A stretch of 64,000 nt of DNA from Methanocorpusculum labreanum Z (GCF_000015765.1 NC_008942.1:1503921-1567920), one strand, 5' to 3'; shown: positions 53,328 through 62,077, counted from the first letter of the stretch. The notes: a model not told the origin generated them from the letters alone. Program-made: numbers and translations.

Positions 53328-53786
53328 TTAGAGAAGAGTTGCTTTTACGATCACAACATCTTCTAAGGGTTTGTCAGAGTAGTTCGTCTTGACCTTGCCG
53401 AGTTTTTCAACGACCTCCATACCCTCAATGACTTTCCCGAACGCCGGGTGGGCTTTGTCGAGGTAGTTGTTGTTTGCAAGGTTGATGAAAAACTGACTGC
53501 CGCCGGTATTTGGTCCGGCATTTGCCATAGAGATCGTGCCTTTGTTGTTTTTGTTGTCGGCCATGAACTCATCGGGGATCTTGTAGCCCGGTCCTCCGCG
53601 GCCGGTACCGGTCGGGTCGCCGCCCTGAATCATGAATCCGTCAATGATTCGGTGAAAGATGACGCCGTCATAGAATCCGTCCGCAACAAGCTTTGCAAAA
53701 TTGCCGGCGGTCACCGGCATATCCTCACGGAGTTCGAGGACGATATCCCCGTGATTGGTGGAAAGAAGTACTTTCTGTGCTGTCAT
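53328..53786 (-). CDS. ppiB: Cyclophilin-type peptidyl-prolyl isomerase
   Basis: A 152-residue cyclophilin: FYDGVIFHRIIDGFMIQGGD, GTGRGGPGYKIPDEF, SMANAGPNTGGSQFFINL and HPAFGKVIEGMEVV. The catalytic arginine is in FHRI. No signal peptide, so cytosolic. The ATG at 53786 starts the fold directly; the longer frame reaches into the divergent radical SAM gene. Confidence 0.95.
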   Translation of the reverse strand: MTAQKVLLSTNHGDIVLELREDMPVTAGNFAKLVADGFYDGVIFHRIIDGFMIQGGDPTGTGRGGPGYKIPDEFMADNKNNKGTISMANAGPNTGGSQFFINLANNNYLDKAHPAFGKVIEGMEVVEKLGKVKTNYSDKPLEDVVIVKATLL

Positions 53787-53826
53787 GTATCTAGTTGTGC
53801 GCAGACAAAAATAATAAACATGTATC

Positions 53827-54993
53827 ATGACAAACGTAGTGACACCAATGAAGAATCCGTTCCATGTCATGATCATTCCGACACTCGGCTGCCCCGGGCG
53901 CTGCAAATACTGCTGGAGTTCGGACGAAACTTCACCGAGGATGACGCTTGACACGATAGATGATATTGTCACGTGGCTCAAACCGCTCGAAGACCAGCGG
54001 GTCACATTTACCTTTCACGGCGGAGAACCCCTGCTTGCCGGAGCCGAGTTTTACCGGCAGGCGTTCAAGAAGATCACAGAAGGACTCCCGCATCTCTCGC
54101 CCGAGTTTGCCATTCAGACCAATCTCTGGCTGATGGATGACGAGCTCGCCGAAATCTTTGCAGAATACCAGGTCCCAATCGGATCTTCCATCGACGGACC
54201 GCAGGAGCTGACGAATTATCAGCGGGGCGATGAATACTTTGAACGCTGCCTCGCCGGCTACAAGATCGCCGTGGACCACGGACTTCTGGTCAGGTTCATC
54301 TGTACGTTCACCAACTCTTCCGTTAAGCAGAAAGAAGCGATCGTGAACTTTTTCAAAGAACAGGGCTGGGTGATGAAACTTCATCCGGCTCTGCCGTCCC
54401 TGAAAGGAGAGAATCCGAATGCATGGACCCTTGCCCCGGAGGAGTACGGCGAGTTGCTGGTCTTTCTTCTGGACGAGGCGATCGAACATGCAGACGATCT
54501 TGAGATCATGAACATCAATGATCTCTGCAGGTGCGTGTTTACCCGGGCAGGGAGCGTTTGCACCTATGCGGATTGTATGGGAACCACGTATGCCGTTGGA
54601 CCGGACGGGGAAATTTATCCCTGTTACCGGTTTATCGGGATGCCGGAATGGGTAATGGGCCATGTCAGGAATGCTCCGTCAATCGAGAGCCTGATGGAGA
54701 GCCACGCAGGAAAACGGATGCTGGCGTTCAAGGAATTTGTGGACACGGCATGTAAAGATTGCGCCCATATCACGTACTGCAGAGGGGGATGTCCATATAA
54801 TGCAATAGCACCGACCGGAGGGTCTCTCGAGGGGGTCGATCCCCACTGTACTGCATACAAGAGGATCTTCGATGAGATCACAACACGGCTGAACGAGGAG
54901 ATGAATGCAGCGCCGGTGAGCAGAGTTTCACGAGTGAAGAGGCAGAAAAAGCCAAGCGTTACGAGACTTATTCAGAAAATCGTTGAGGAATAG
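53827..54993 (+). CDS. Radical SAM/SPASM protein, peptide-modifying type
   Basis: Radical SAM cluster C22-x3-C26-x2-C29 (GCPGRCKYCWSS), TFHGGEPLL for SAM binding, then a C-terminal SPASM region with cysteines in GSVCTYADCMG, EIYPCYRF, CKDCAHITYCRGGCPYN and VDPHC, enough for two auxiliary 4Fe-4S clusters. This is the architecture of anaerobic sulfatase-maturating enzymes and of RiPP-modifying enzymes; it looks close to a group found in Methanomicrobiales that is predicted to modify a peptide. No sulfatase and no precursor peptide is seen nearby. It is divergent from ppiB with 40 bases between. An alternative start is the ATG at 53848. Confidence 0.85.
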   Translation: MTNVVTPMKNPFHVMIIPTLGCPGRCKYCWSSDETSPRMTLDTIDDIVTWLKPLEDQRVTFTFHGGEPLLAGAEFYRQAFKKITEGLPHLSPEFAIQTNLWLMDDELAEIFAEYQVPIGSSIDGPQELTNYQRGDEYFERCLAGYKIAVDHGLLVRFICTFTNSSVKQKEAIVNFFKEQGWVMKLHPALPSLKGENPNAWTLAPEEYGELLVFLLDEAIEHADDLEIMNINDLCRCVFTRAGSVCTYADCMGTTYAVGPDGEIYPCYRFIGMPEWVMGHVRNAPSIESLMESHAGKRMLAFKEFVDTACKDCAHITYCRGGCPYNAIAPTGGSLEGVDPHCTAYKRIFDEITTRLNEEMNAAPVSRVSRVKRQKKPSVTRLIQKIVEE

Positions 54994-55030
54994 GAAGGAT
55001 TTGTTTGGTACAGTAAATCCTTGACCTGGA

Positions 55031-55537
55031 TCACTGCATCTCACCCTCGCTCGCATAAAATCCTCTTACAAACGAATTTTGGGTAAACCGTGCTGTTTCC
55101 AAAGTCGAACAGAATTTATCCGCAAGACACAGGAGCCAGCCCTCCCGGAACCTTGGAGGAGTCGGCGTCAAAGGAAACATATGGCGAAGAATCATATCCT
55201 GTTCGACCGTGGTCAAGGCAAAATCATCCATCGCATTCTGCAAAGCACGCTTGGGATGGGTGAATCCATGCAGGCGGTGCCCGGGATCCGGAACATGCCA
55301 GTCATAAAAGAAATAATCGTGAAGCAGGGCACCCCGGATAAGGGATTCCCGATCAACCGATAAGCCCATCTTATCCGCAAGCAGACAACTGACCCGCGCC
55401 ACAGCGATGCAGTGCTCATAAACGTTCGTGTCACCGTGCTGCATAAACTGCTTTGTTTCAAGCAGACGGGAAGCCTCGCATGAGGAGAGGATCTGCTGCA
55501 GGACAGTTTCGTTATCCTGAATGGGGGTATTCATCAT
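55031..55537 (-). CDS. HD-domain phosphohydrolase
   Basis: Metal-dependent HD protein of about 168 residues: YEHCIAVARVSCLLADKM (first His), RGALLHDYFFYDWH (HD pair), LHGFTHPKRAL and a closing aspartate in CLADKFCSTLE. Relatives hydrolyse nucleotides or phosphate esters. ATGATG at 55537/55534 leaves two possible starts. It is divergent from the following membrane protein gene. Confidence 0.78.
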   Translation of the reverse strand: MMNTPIQDNETVLQQILSSCEASRLLETKQFMQHGDTNVYEHCIAVARVSCLLADKMGLSVDRESLIRGALLHDYFFYDWHVPDPGHRLHGFTHPKRALQNAMDDFALTTVEQDMILRHMFPLTPTPPRFREGWLLCLADKFCSTLETARFTQNSFVRGFYASEGEMQ

Positions 55538-55718
55538 GATTATATTGTCACAAATTGGGTTGGCGTTATATGGCTGCACAATGATTCTTGTTCCTCTAGT
55601 ATTAGAGGCCCGAGGAGAAAAACTTGGTCTGCGTCTCTACAACGAGTCGATGATCGGCCCAAGCAGAATCAGCTCGACTTCCGTATCTTTTTTTACCTTA
55701 TTTGACCTAAAATACATC

Positions 55719-56507
55719 ATGATACCTGCCGCCTACTTTCTCGGGTTCGTATTTTACAGTTTTCTTGGATGGATATGGGAAACGACATACTGCTCGGTGA
55801 AAGCAAAACATTTCATCAACCGCGGATTTTTAAACGGCCCGATCATCCCGATCTATGGTTTTGGCGCCGTCCTGATCATGATTGCCGTAAGTGTACTGGG
55901 GCCTCTTGCCCCTCCCGTCCCGGCATTCAACTTCACCATCATCAATATCCTCCTCGTCTTCCTTGGGGGAATGCTCCTTGCAACGATTCTTGAATTTACG
56001 GTTGCAACCATACTGGAAACATGGTTCCATCTGAAATTGTGGGACTATTCCAAAAACAGATTCAACTTCAAGGGAAGGATATGTTTGAAATGTTCTCTGT
56101 TCTTTGGTCTTCTTTCCGTTCTCTTTATCATGATCATCGAACCGCTGACCACGCATGCAGCAACCCAAATTCCGGACAAAGTAATAAACATCGCGGCCGG
56201 AATAGTTTTACTGATATTATTACTGGATATCTGCGTTTCCGTATTCTCTCTCCTGAAACTGAATGAACGTCTTCGTGCAGCAGAGGAGATCATCAACGCC
56301 AAGGTAGGCACGGGCCTTGTTGAAGCCGCGAAGATCCGTGATACCCTCCACGAAAAAATCGTGGAAGGGCTGGATGAGAATCAGCTTCTTTCCAGATTCC
56401 ATTACCAGAGCCGGCGTATGGCCAAAGCTTACCCAGGCTCGGTTTCGCTGAGACATACGGAGATCTGGGAGAAACTGAAAACGCATGTGAAGAAACCGGC
56501 AAAATAA
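55719..56507 (+). CDS. Putative ABC-transporter type IV membrane protein (PF06541-like)
   Basis: From the ATG at 55719 the protein begins IPAAYFLGFVFYSFLGWIWE, which is how this family starts, and continues TTYCSVKAKHFINRGFLNGP, then several membrane helices (about five) and a cytosolic helical tail of about 70 residues. The longer frame from 55521 would run across the divergent promoter of the HD gene and is rejected. The family is common in Firmicutes and methanogens and its function is not established. Confidence 0.75.
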   Translation: MIPAAYFLGFVFYSFLGWIWETTYCSVKAKHFINRGFLNGPIIPIYGFGAVLIMIAVSVLGPLAPPVPAFNFTIINILLVFLGGMLLATILEFTVATILETWFHLKLWDYSKNRFNFKGRICLKCSLFFGLLSVLFIMIIEPLTTHAATQIPDKVINIAAGIVLLILLLDICVSVFSLLKLNERLRAAEEIINAKVGTGLVEAAKIRDTLHEKIVEGLDENQLLSRFHYQSRRMAKAYPGSVSLRHTEIWEKLKTHVKKPAK

Positions 56508-56579
56508 TTTTTCCGGGTTTTTGGAGGGATATTACGCTAATATGCCATCTGACGAAAGATATCCTGTCACGATTGCATG

Positions 56580-57182
56580 TTATTTCCTTCCCTCAGGACA
56601 TATCCATGTCTCCGCCTGAATCATGATTCCGGGAATCCCATCAAAAAAAATGATAGGCAGTATCCAGAGCCGGCAACGGGCAGCTGAAGTTTCGAGATAT
56701 GTCCATGCACCAACCGTAGGCATTTTTCCGTTCAGCGCATTCACATACTCAGGCAGAGCAGTTATTATGTTAAATAGCTCACTGTTAAGTTCCTTATAAT
56801 TTTTTCCGACAAGGTTTTCTGTATCAATCCCAAGGGTATTTCCCAGACTTTCCCGCATGTATGAATTTAATGCAAGAATAATGCCTTCGTTATTGACAAC
56901 GATAGTGGGTTCGGGTTGTACTGCCAGAAACTGTGGCGAGATTGGAAGACGTTCGGACAACTGATACACATGTGAAGGACCAACGGTGCGTATCTCGACC
57001 TGACCCAGTGTTGCAAGTATCGTTAAATATCGTGATATCGTATTTCTGTTCAATCCTGTTTTTTTTGCAATGTCGGATATTGAAAGCCCGAACTTGCTGT
57101 TTCTTAAATGAAACATTATCATATTAAGTCCGGATTCTTTTGAATTTCTCGGGGAGGGAACATTCACCGTATTTGTATCCAT
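56580..57182 (-). CDS. Winged-helix regulator with PAS-like sensor domain
   Basis: The ATG at 57182 stands about 25 bases after a TATA-like AAATATAATT, suggesting a leaderless message. Residues 15-80 form a winged helix (GLSISDIAKKTGLNRNTISRYL), then a PAS-like domain (TIVVNNEGIILALNSYMRESLG, in part) to the end. Methanomicrobiales have many such one-component regulators. It lies next to, and on the same strand as, the pilin cluster, though 500 bases beyond the cluster's end. Its ligand and targets are unknown. Confidence 0.75.
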   Translation of the reverse strand: MDTNTVNVPSPRNSKESGLNMIMFHLRNSKFGLSISDIAKKTGLNRNTISRYLTILATLGQVEIRTVGPSHVYQLSERLPISPQFLAVQPEPTIVVNNEGIILALNSYMRESLGNTLGIDTENLVGKNYKELNSELFNIITALPEYVNALNGKMPTVGAWTYLETSAARCRLWILPIIFFDGIPGIMIQAETWICPEGRK

Positions 57183-57203
57183 AATCGCGCAGTGCTCATC
57201 CAA

Positions 57204-57624
57204 TTATATTTAGTTAAATAAAAAATATCTGTTTAATTGTATATATATATTGCTCATGGCTCTTCACCAGACACATGAATACACCAAACATAAAAACTGA
57301 AGTATCGGCAATATTTATGAAAACAGATACGATTTTCAGATTACCATATGAGAAATATTAAATAGATTATATTTACCAGGGGGCAATGCATTATCATAAT
57401 GTGCGCGCAGTTTATGTTCCGATCAAAGTAATGTAGAGGTCAGGTATCACAGATACTTTGCCGAGGTCTCCCATCTGTACAGTTCAGGGTTCCAACCATT
57501 ACTGATAAGAAAAAAATACCGGCCGGAAACACGTACAGAAAGTAAAATACATCCATGCATCCCTGAATGGAAGATCCGCACATAAGTGAAGGGGATGTGG
57601 AGTTTTTTGTGGATGAAAAATATT
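57204..57624. other. Intergenic region between regulator and pilin cluster terminator
   Basis: About 420 AT-rich bases. The end near 57204-57250 holds the regulator's promoter (TATA-like AT run around 57215). No credible gene is seen on either strand; the short frames have no ribosome site and no recognisable protein sequence. Confidence 0.5.
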
Positions 57625-57648
57625 GGTGAAGAATGGACATTCTTCACC
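57625..57648 (-). terminator. Terminator hairpin of the pilin operon
   Basis: GGTGAAGAAT, GGAC, ATTCTTCACC: ten perfect base pairs. On the minus strand it lies about 30 bases after the last pilin stop and is followed by AATATTTTTC, so it should end the operon transcript. Confidence 0.65.
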
Positions 57649-57678
57649 CTGTTAATCTGTTTTGGGAGCAAATCAGAA

Positions 57679-58395
57679 TTAAACCGTTGCGATCATATCC
57701 GATTCGATCAGCGTATGTCTCACATACACGTACCCGGTCTCGGCATTGCTCAGTGTCAGAATTGCATCGCCGTTTGCGCCAATTCCTGCGCTAACGACGG
57801 TGTTACCGTCTGCATCATCTTTTCTCAGACCGATTGCAAGGCTTGGACTTGAGGGGTTGACATACTCGCATGAAACAACGAACATATCTCCCGGATCTGC
57901 GATCGTGTTATGAATATTCGGGTCATCTTCACTCAGGCCAAACAATACGATACGGTAGCCTCGCATGTATTCCGGAGGGAGAATTATCTGACGTCTTGAA
58001 TTCCACGTACTGCCTCCGGGAAGATAGGCGGTTGAAACAGGATCATCATAGCCAAGGTCAACAGACCCCCCGCCGCCGGAACTCTTGCCGCTTGCAAGAT
58101 AGAGGTGCATTTTCATCAAATCAACCGGCTTATCGCCGACTACCTTAAACAAAAGACCCGCTGCTTCTGTCTGATATGTCTGCTTGTCAATGTTACTAAC
58201 CGTTGCTGCGGTGTATCCTGCAGTATAAAGACCGACAAACTCGATTTGGGGCTCGTCTGTCTGTGTACCGGTTGAATCCATAAAACCGGCAGCAGTCAGA
58301 CTGACAATGCCTGCAATAATGATCGTCACAACAAGCATAAGCATAACTCCGACAACCGGCGATACACCTGCATCTTTTTTACCAGAAGATCTCAT
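57679..58395 (-). CDS. Archaeal type IV pilin (pilin cluster gene 6, last)
   Basis: The leader MRSSGKKDAG precedes VSPVVGVMLMLVVTIIIAG, the PF07790 prepilin signature with cleavage expected after the glycine. The outer domain is about 200 residues, with a flexible SSGGGGSVDLGYDD loop. It is the largest and most divergent in the cluster after the helix. An ATG at 58407 is an alternative start overlapping the upstream gene. It ends just before the terminator hairpin. Confidence 0.88.
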   Translation of the reverse strand: MRSSGKKDAGVSPVVGVMLMLVVTIIIAGIVSLTAAGFMDSTGTQTDEPQIEFVGLYTAGYTAATVSNIDKQTYQTEAAGLLFKVVGDKPVDLMKMHLYLASGKSSGGGGSVDLGYDDPVSTAYLPGGSTWNSRRQIILPPEYMRGYRIVLFGLSEDDPNIHNTIADPGDMFVVSCEYVNPSSPSLAIGLRKDDADGNTVVSAGIGANGDAILTLSNAETGYVYVRHTLIESDMIATV

Positions 58396-58400
58396 TGAAA

Positions 58401-59108
58401 TTACCATAATGCTCTCACATCCTGGTCACTGAGTACGGTCCCCGTGGGAACATGAATCACCGTTATGTGAACTAATGACCCTTCGGTAAATCCGTAGGTT
58501 GTCCTTTCGGTAGTTGGGAAACCAAGGAATCGGTCGATCTCCTTAAACCACCAAATTGTACCGCTTGCGATGGGTGCATTACCGCCAAAGTAGAGTAAAT
58601 CATTCATGCCATAGCCCCATGTTAAACCATTTCCGGTGGTTGCGACAATTGGCTCATTATAAACCTGTGTTTTTGGAACAAAGGGATCATCAGATGCAGA
58701 ATAAAGTGGTGATAAAGCCCAATCGATCCTGGCAGTTCCACCGTTTAAATCAACGCCGTAATCCTCGACCTGTCCAGTGATAGTATGGGTGATAGTCTTT
58801 CCTGCATTCGTGAGGGGAACCCCGTTGTAGGTGTCTGGAACAACATAAGTCGTAATAATTTCCAACTGATTTGAGGTGAATTCTCCAGTAGCAACCGGGA
58901 TTTCACATACAACTCCCGGATAGGAACTCGTTTGGCCGCCGGCATGAATGGTGAAGTCAAAGCCTGCGGAAGGGGCAGGGGTAGCTGCAGAGCCAAGACC
59001 CCCGGCAAATGCTGCGACCAATGCTGCAACAATGATTGTTACAACCAGCATCAGCATAACACCGACAACAGGGGAAACCCCATCGTTTTTTTCATTATCT
59101 GTTCGCAT
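58401..59108 (-). CDS. Archaeal type IV pilin (pilin cluster gene 5)
   Basis: GGAGGTGA five bases before the ATG at 59108 decides the start over an ATG at 59123. Leader MRTDNEKNDG, then VSPVVGVMLMLVVTIIVAALVAAFAGG. Outer domain about 200 residues, ending HIPTG-like VIHVPTGTVLSDQDVRAL, an end shared with genes 1 and 3 of the cluster (HIPTSTVIYDKDVRIQ, HTPSNSVLYSKDVIVA). Shared ends suggest the same fold and subunit contacts. Confidence 0.9.
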   Translation of the reverse strand: MRTDNEKNDGVSPVVGVMLMLVVTIIVAALVAAFAGGLGSAATPAPSAGFDFTIHAGGQTSSYPGVVCEIPVATGEFTSNQLEIITTYVVPDTYNGVPLTNAGKTITHTITGQVEDYGVDLNGGTARIDWALSPLYSASDDPFVPKTQVYNEPIVATTGNGLTWGYGMNDLLYFGGNAPIASGTIWWFKEIDRFLGFPTTERTTYGFTEGSLVHITVIHVPTGTVLSDQDVRALW

Positions 59109-59123
59109 TCTCTTCACCTCCAT

Positions 59124-59777
59124 TCAGTTAATGGTGATTGTTCCTTTCTGGATCTGCTTGCCGGTAATTGTGTCGAATATCGTATAGGTTACCGGAACAT
59201 GTTCCTGAACGACAAATCTGCCGCCCGTTGACGGGGTCCAGAGAAGGAATTTGCCTATTTTAACTGCAGATGCATCTTTTGTGTTGTCGTAATATCCGTC
59301 AGCAAGAAGAATAAATGACTCACCAACCGAAATTGTGGTGTCCAGATTATTGGCAACCGCAAAGTAGGTCTGCTTCGTATTATTTGTACCAGGCATTACT
59401 TCAATAGCTGCCTCATTTACGACAGGACTCGTTTCATCACGATAGATACTCGGATCAAATGTGATCGAAGACCCGTCACTTGTCAACATGATTTTTATCT
59501 TATCAAGCTGAACAGAGTCACCCCCAAGAAGTTTGAAGACAAAACCGTTGTTTTTTGATGCCGATGAAGAATAATCAGGCACGCTGTTCGTTGTATCGGT
59601 ATCAGAAATACCTGCTACATAGGACACATCAAAATTGACGCTTGGCGCGATCTGTTCATCGCTCGTAATGCCGCCGACAAATGCGGCAACTACGGCTGCA
59701 ACGATGATCGTTACAACCAGCATCAGCATAACACCGACAACAGGGGAAACTGCAGAATCATGTTTCATGAATTTCAT
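59124..59777 (-). CDS. Archaeal type IV pilin (pilin cluster gene 4)
   Basis: Starts by an ATGA overlap with the upstream stop. Leader MKFMKHDSA, then VSPVVGVMLMLVVTIIVAAVVAAFVGG. Here the residue before VSP is alanine, not glycine, as also in genes 1 and 3; the peptidase must accept this or cut elsewhere. The ~180-residue outer domain ends TITGKQIQKGTITIN, the end type also of gene 2. Ser/Thr/Asn rich with N-glycosylation sequons. Confidence 0.9.
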   Translation of the reverse strand: MKFMKHDSAVSPVVGVMLMLVVTIIVAAVVAAFVGGITSDEQIAPSVNFDVSYVAGISDTDTTNSVPDYSSSASKNNGFVFKLLGGDSVQLDKIKIMLTSDGSSITFDPSIYRDETSPVVNEAAIEVMPGTNNTKQTYFAVANNLDTTISVGESFILLADGYYDNTKDASAVKIGKFLLWTPSTGGRFVVQEHVPVTYTIFDTITGKQIQKGTITIN

Positions 59778-60463
59778 GCTACGATCACATCCTTGCTGTA
59801 CAAAACACTGTTCGAAGGAGTGTGGATGATTTCAACATGCACGTTTGATCCGATGCTGAAGTCAGTATAGCCGTCATTGATGGTATCACCATCATATTTG
59901 TTAAGGTATTTCAGCTGATTCGCTGAACTTGTCTGACCCATAAGAATATAGGCAGTTCCTTCGTTGCTGTAGGTACTCATTATCGTCCCGGGTGCAAAGT
60001 TGTAGTTGCCGAAGTTTATGGCAGTGTTATCAGTTGCAGCGTCACCATATGCCGCATTTAAGAGAATCGGTACAACGATTTTCTGACCAGTTACCCCAGT
60101 TGAATTGGTAACGGTAATTGATCTGGTATTCATTGCTGTACGATCACCCTTGATAGTTCCAGCCGCTGAACCGGTCTTGGATGTATAATAGGTCAAGATC
60201 CGCAGATCTGATGTGGGGATGGAATCTCCACCTAAATTTTCGATATACATGACACAATCATTTCCGGTATATCCGGAGTTGTAGAGAATTTTTACGTCGA
60301 TCGATGCAACCGGCGCTGCTTCAGATGTTGAAAACAGACCCCCGGCAAATGTTGCCACAAATGCAGCAATAACGATGGTTACAACCAGCATCAGCATAAC
60401 ACCGATAACGGGGGATACTGCGCTGTTTTTTTGTGAATTATGTGTTTTTTTCATAATGTTCAT
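59774..60463 (-). CDS. Archaeal type IV pilin (pilin cluster gene 3)
   Basis: CAGGAG about eight bases before the ATG at 60463 supports the start. Leader MNIMKKTHNSQKNSA, then VSPVIGVMLMLVVTIVIAAFVATFAGG. Outer domain about 190 residues with GYTGNDCVMYIENLGGDSIP, the core motif (F/I-ENxGGD) shared by several cluster members, and the end VLYSKDVIVA. It has a single outer cysteine. Confidence 0.9.
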   Translation of the reverse strand: MNIMKKTHNSQKNSAVSPVIGVMLMLVVTIVIAAFVATFAGGLFSTSEAAPVASIDVKILYNSGYTGNDCVMYIENLGGDSIPTSDLRILTYYTSKTGSAAGTIKGDRTAMNTRSITVTNSTGVTGQKIVVPILLNAAYGDAATDNTAINFGNYNFAPGTIMSTYSNEGTAYILMGQTSSANQLKYLNKYDGDTINDGYTDFSIGSNVHVEIIHTPSNSVLYSKDVIVA

Positions 60464-60480
60464 TGTTCAACACTCCTGTT

Positions 60481-61158
60481 TCAGATATAATCATACACCT
60501 TTCCGGACAGATCACCCGATGCAATTACATTGCCCGTTGATGTATCTTTAAGTGTGTAAACCGTTCCCGGACCAATCTCGAAAAATCCTTCCGAGTATGT
60601 GCCGTCTCTCGTTGCGGCCATGTAGAGCTGACTATACTTTGATGTGTCACTCTGGATAATCCGGTCGGTATAAATGATGAAACGTTCTCCCGGCTCAATG
60701 GTCTGATAAGCAAGATACGTCCCGTATTTCATGGTGACGCCTACCTTTTTCATCCGGTAGTCAACCTTTTTGGCTGATGGTGTAATAGACAGACGGGCTT
60801 CTCCGGGTGTCAGGATGCCGGAAATCGCGGTTGAGGGGGCGTCATTAAACGTAATTGTCGTTTCATTCACAACACCACGGGTATTTTCCTGCAGAGTGAG
60901 CTCCAGATTTGTCAGAACAATGTTTTCACCACCGATATTTTCAAAAAGAAGACCGACTTCGCCTAAAAAGCCGTTTTCAAAATCATTTCCCTGAACAGAA
61001 CCAAGGTAGTTGATCCTTGTCATCGGCGATGCCTCCGTACTTCCTACATAGTTGGCTGCAACCATTCCCACAACTGCTGCAATAATAATCGTTACAACCA
61101 GCATCAGCATAACGCCGACAACCGGGGAGACCCCAGATTCCTTGTTTTTAGACTTCAT
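60481..61158 (-). CDS. Archaeal type IV pilin (pilin cluster gene 2)
   Basis: ATGA overlap with gene 1. Leader MKSKNKESG, then VSPVVGVMLMLVVTIIIAAVVGMVAANYVG. The outer domain contains EVGLLFENIGGENIVLTNLE, again the FENxGG motif, and the end DTSTGNVIASGDLSGKVYDYI. The terminal glycine before VSP is the normal processing site. Confidence 0.9.
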   Translation of the reverse strand: MKSKNKESGVSPVVGVMLMLVVTIIIAAVVGMVAANYVGSTEASPMTRINYLGSVQGNDFENGFLGEVGLLFENIGGENIVLTNLELTLQENTRGVVNETTITFNDAPSTAISGILTPGEARLSITPSAKKVDYRMKKVGVTMKYGTYLAYQTIEPGERFIIYTDRIIQSDTSKYSQLYMAATRDGTYSEGFFEIGPGTVYTLKDTSTGNVIASGDLSGKVYDYI

Positions 61159-61790
61159 TGGATTCTCACATCCTTGTCATAAATGACGGTGCTGGTTGGA
61201 ATGTGAACGATCGTTACATGGAATGTCGTTCCAGTATCAATTCCATAGGTTAATGCTTTCTTAGTATCGAAACCAGTGAAATAATTCAAATCAAAAGCAA
61301 TGGAACTTCCTGAAACCAAATCAGCCTGACCAAAGAGCTGATTGTTTACCGTTCGTTTACTGACGGTCGCATTGTTGTTCGTAATCTGATACACAAACGG
61401 ATAGCCTGCCAGAGTTGTATCAAGATCGTTTTCAGCTACTGGTTCGAGTCCGCCGTCAATCGTGTGGATGATGGTTTCCCCGCCGTGATCCAAATTCTTA
61501 TTGGCAAACTTTACCGGAACGTCATACGATACAGTGATCAGCAAATCTTTCGTCGGCAGAGTATCCCCGGCAATGTTTTCAATCATGGCAGACCCTGGTC
61601 CTATGAAGAGAGAAACATCAAGTGAGGCTGTAGGTGCAGCTTCCGTTGTTGTTCCAATACCCCCGGCAAATGCTGCGACGAGGGCTGCAACAATAATTGT
61701 TACAACCAGCATCAGCATAACTCCGACTACCGGAGATACTGCAGAATCCCGATCGGATCTGTGTTTTTTCAACATCTTTGTTTTTTTCAT
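61155..61790 (-). CDS. Archaeal type IV pilin (pilin cluster gene 1, first)
   Basis: The ATG at 61790 follows GGTGGGGA; an ATG at 61808 is an alternative. Leader rich in Lys/Arg (KKTKMLKKHRSDRDSA), then VSPVVGVMLMLVVTIIVAALVAAFAGG. The outer domain has SAMIENIAGDTLPTKDLLI and ends HIPTSTVIYDKDVRIQ. It heads six genes read leftward. The upstream AT-rich region holds its promoter and that of the divergent surface protein. Confidence 0.9.
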   Translation of the reverse strand: MKKTKMLKKHRSDRDSAVSPVVGVMLMLVVTIIVAALVAAFAGGIGTTTEAAPTASLDVSLFIGPGSAMIENIAGDTLPTKDLLITVSYDVPVKFANKNLDHGGETIIHTIDGGLEPVAENDLDTTLAGYPFVYQITNNNATVSKRTVNNQLFGQADLVSGSSIAFDLNYFTGFDTKKALTYGIDTGTTFHVTIVHIPTSTVIYDKDVRIQ

Positions 61791-61808
61791 ACGATTTTCC
61801 CCACCCAA

Positions 61809-62077
61809 TTAAATCATATTAATTGAGTATAAATAAAATAATTTTTTGCAGACACATATTAGATGAAAAACAATATAAATAAATTGCAAATCAGGATTTA
61901 AACCAGATATGATGATTTAATATGTATATCATATGCGATTTCAGATATGCAAAGCACACCTAACGTGCAAATACTTAATAAAATAAAATTCACAATAAAT
62001 GGTGCAAACTTAAATTAATTTGCTTTGTGTGTTTTGATGCAGGTCATATGCATCTTTACATCGGAGGCAGGAGGTAA
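61809..62077. promoter_or_regulatory. Divergent AT-rich promoter region of pilin cluster and surface protein gene
   Basis: About 270 bases, very AT-rich, with several TATA-like stretches in both directions (for example AATAAATTGC and ATAAAATAAAATT). No reading frame. A strong GGAGG precedes the ATG at 62078. The two surface gene units therefore share their control region. Confidence 0.5.

Larger units (their letters stand above)
58316..61745 (-). repeat. Repeated prepilin-signal DNA in six pilin genes
   Basis: Each cluster gene carries the same DNA in its signal region, at about 58316, 59032, 59698, 60370, 61082 and 61690. Five of the six share an identical 22-base core (plus strand begins TTACAACCAGCATCAGCATAA) and the flanks match at most positions, although synonymous changes would be allowed. 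Long direct repeats of this kind can support gene conversion or deletion between neighbouring pilin genes. Confidence 0.75.

Noticed and set aside
55521-55718. N-terminal extension of the PF06541-like membrane protein
   Set aside because: It would cross the promoter and start of the divergent HD gene; the family normally begins at the helix coded from 55719.
57440-57671. Small minus-strand frames beyond the pilin terminator
   Set aside because: They overlap the terminator hairpin, have no ribosome site and show no recognisable protein sequence.
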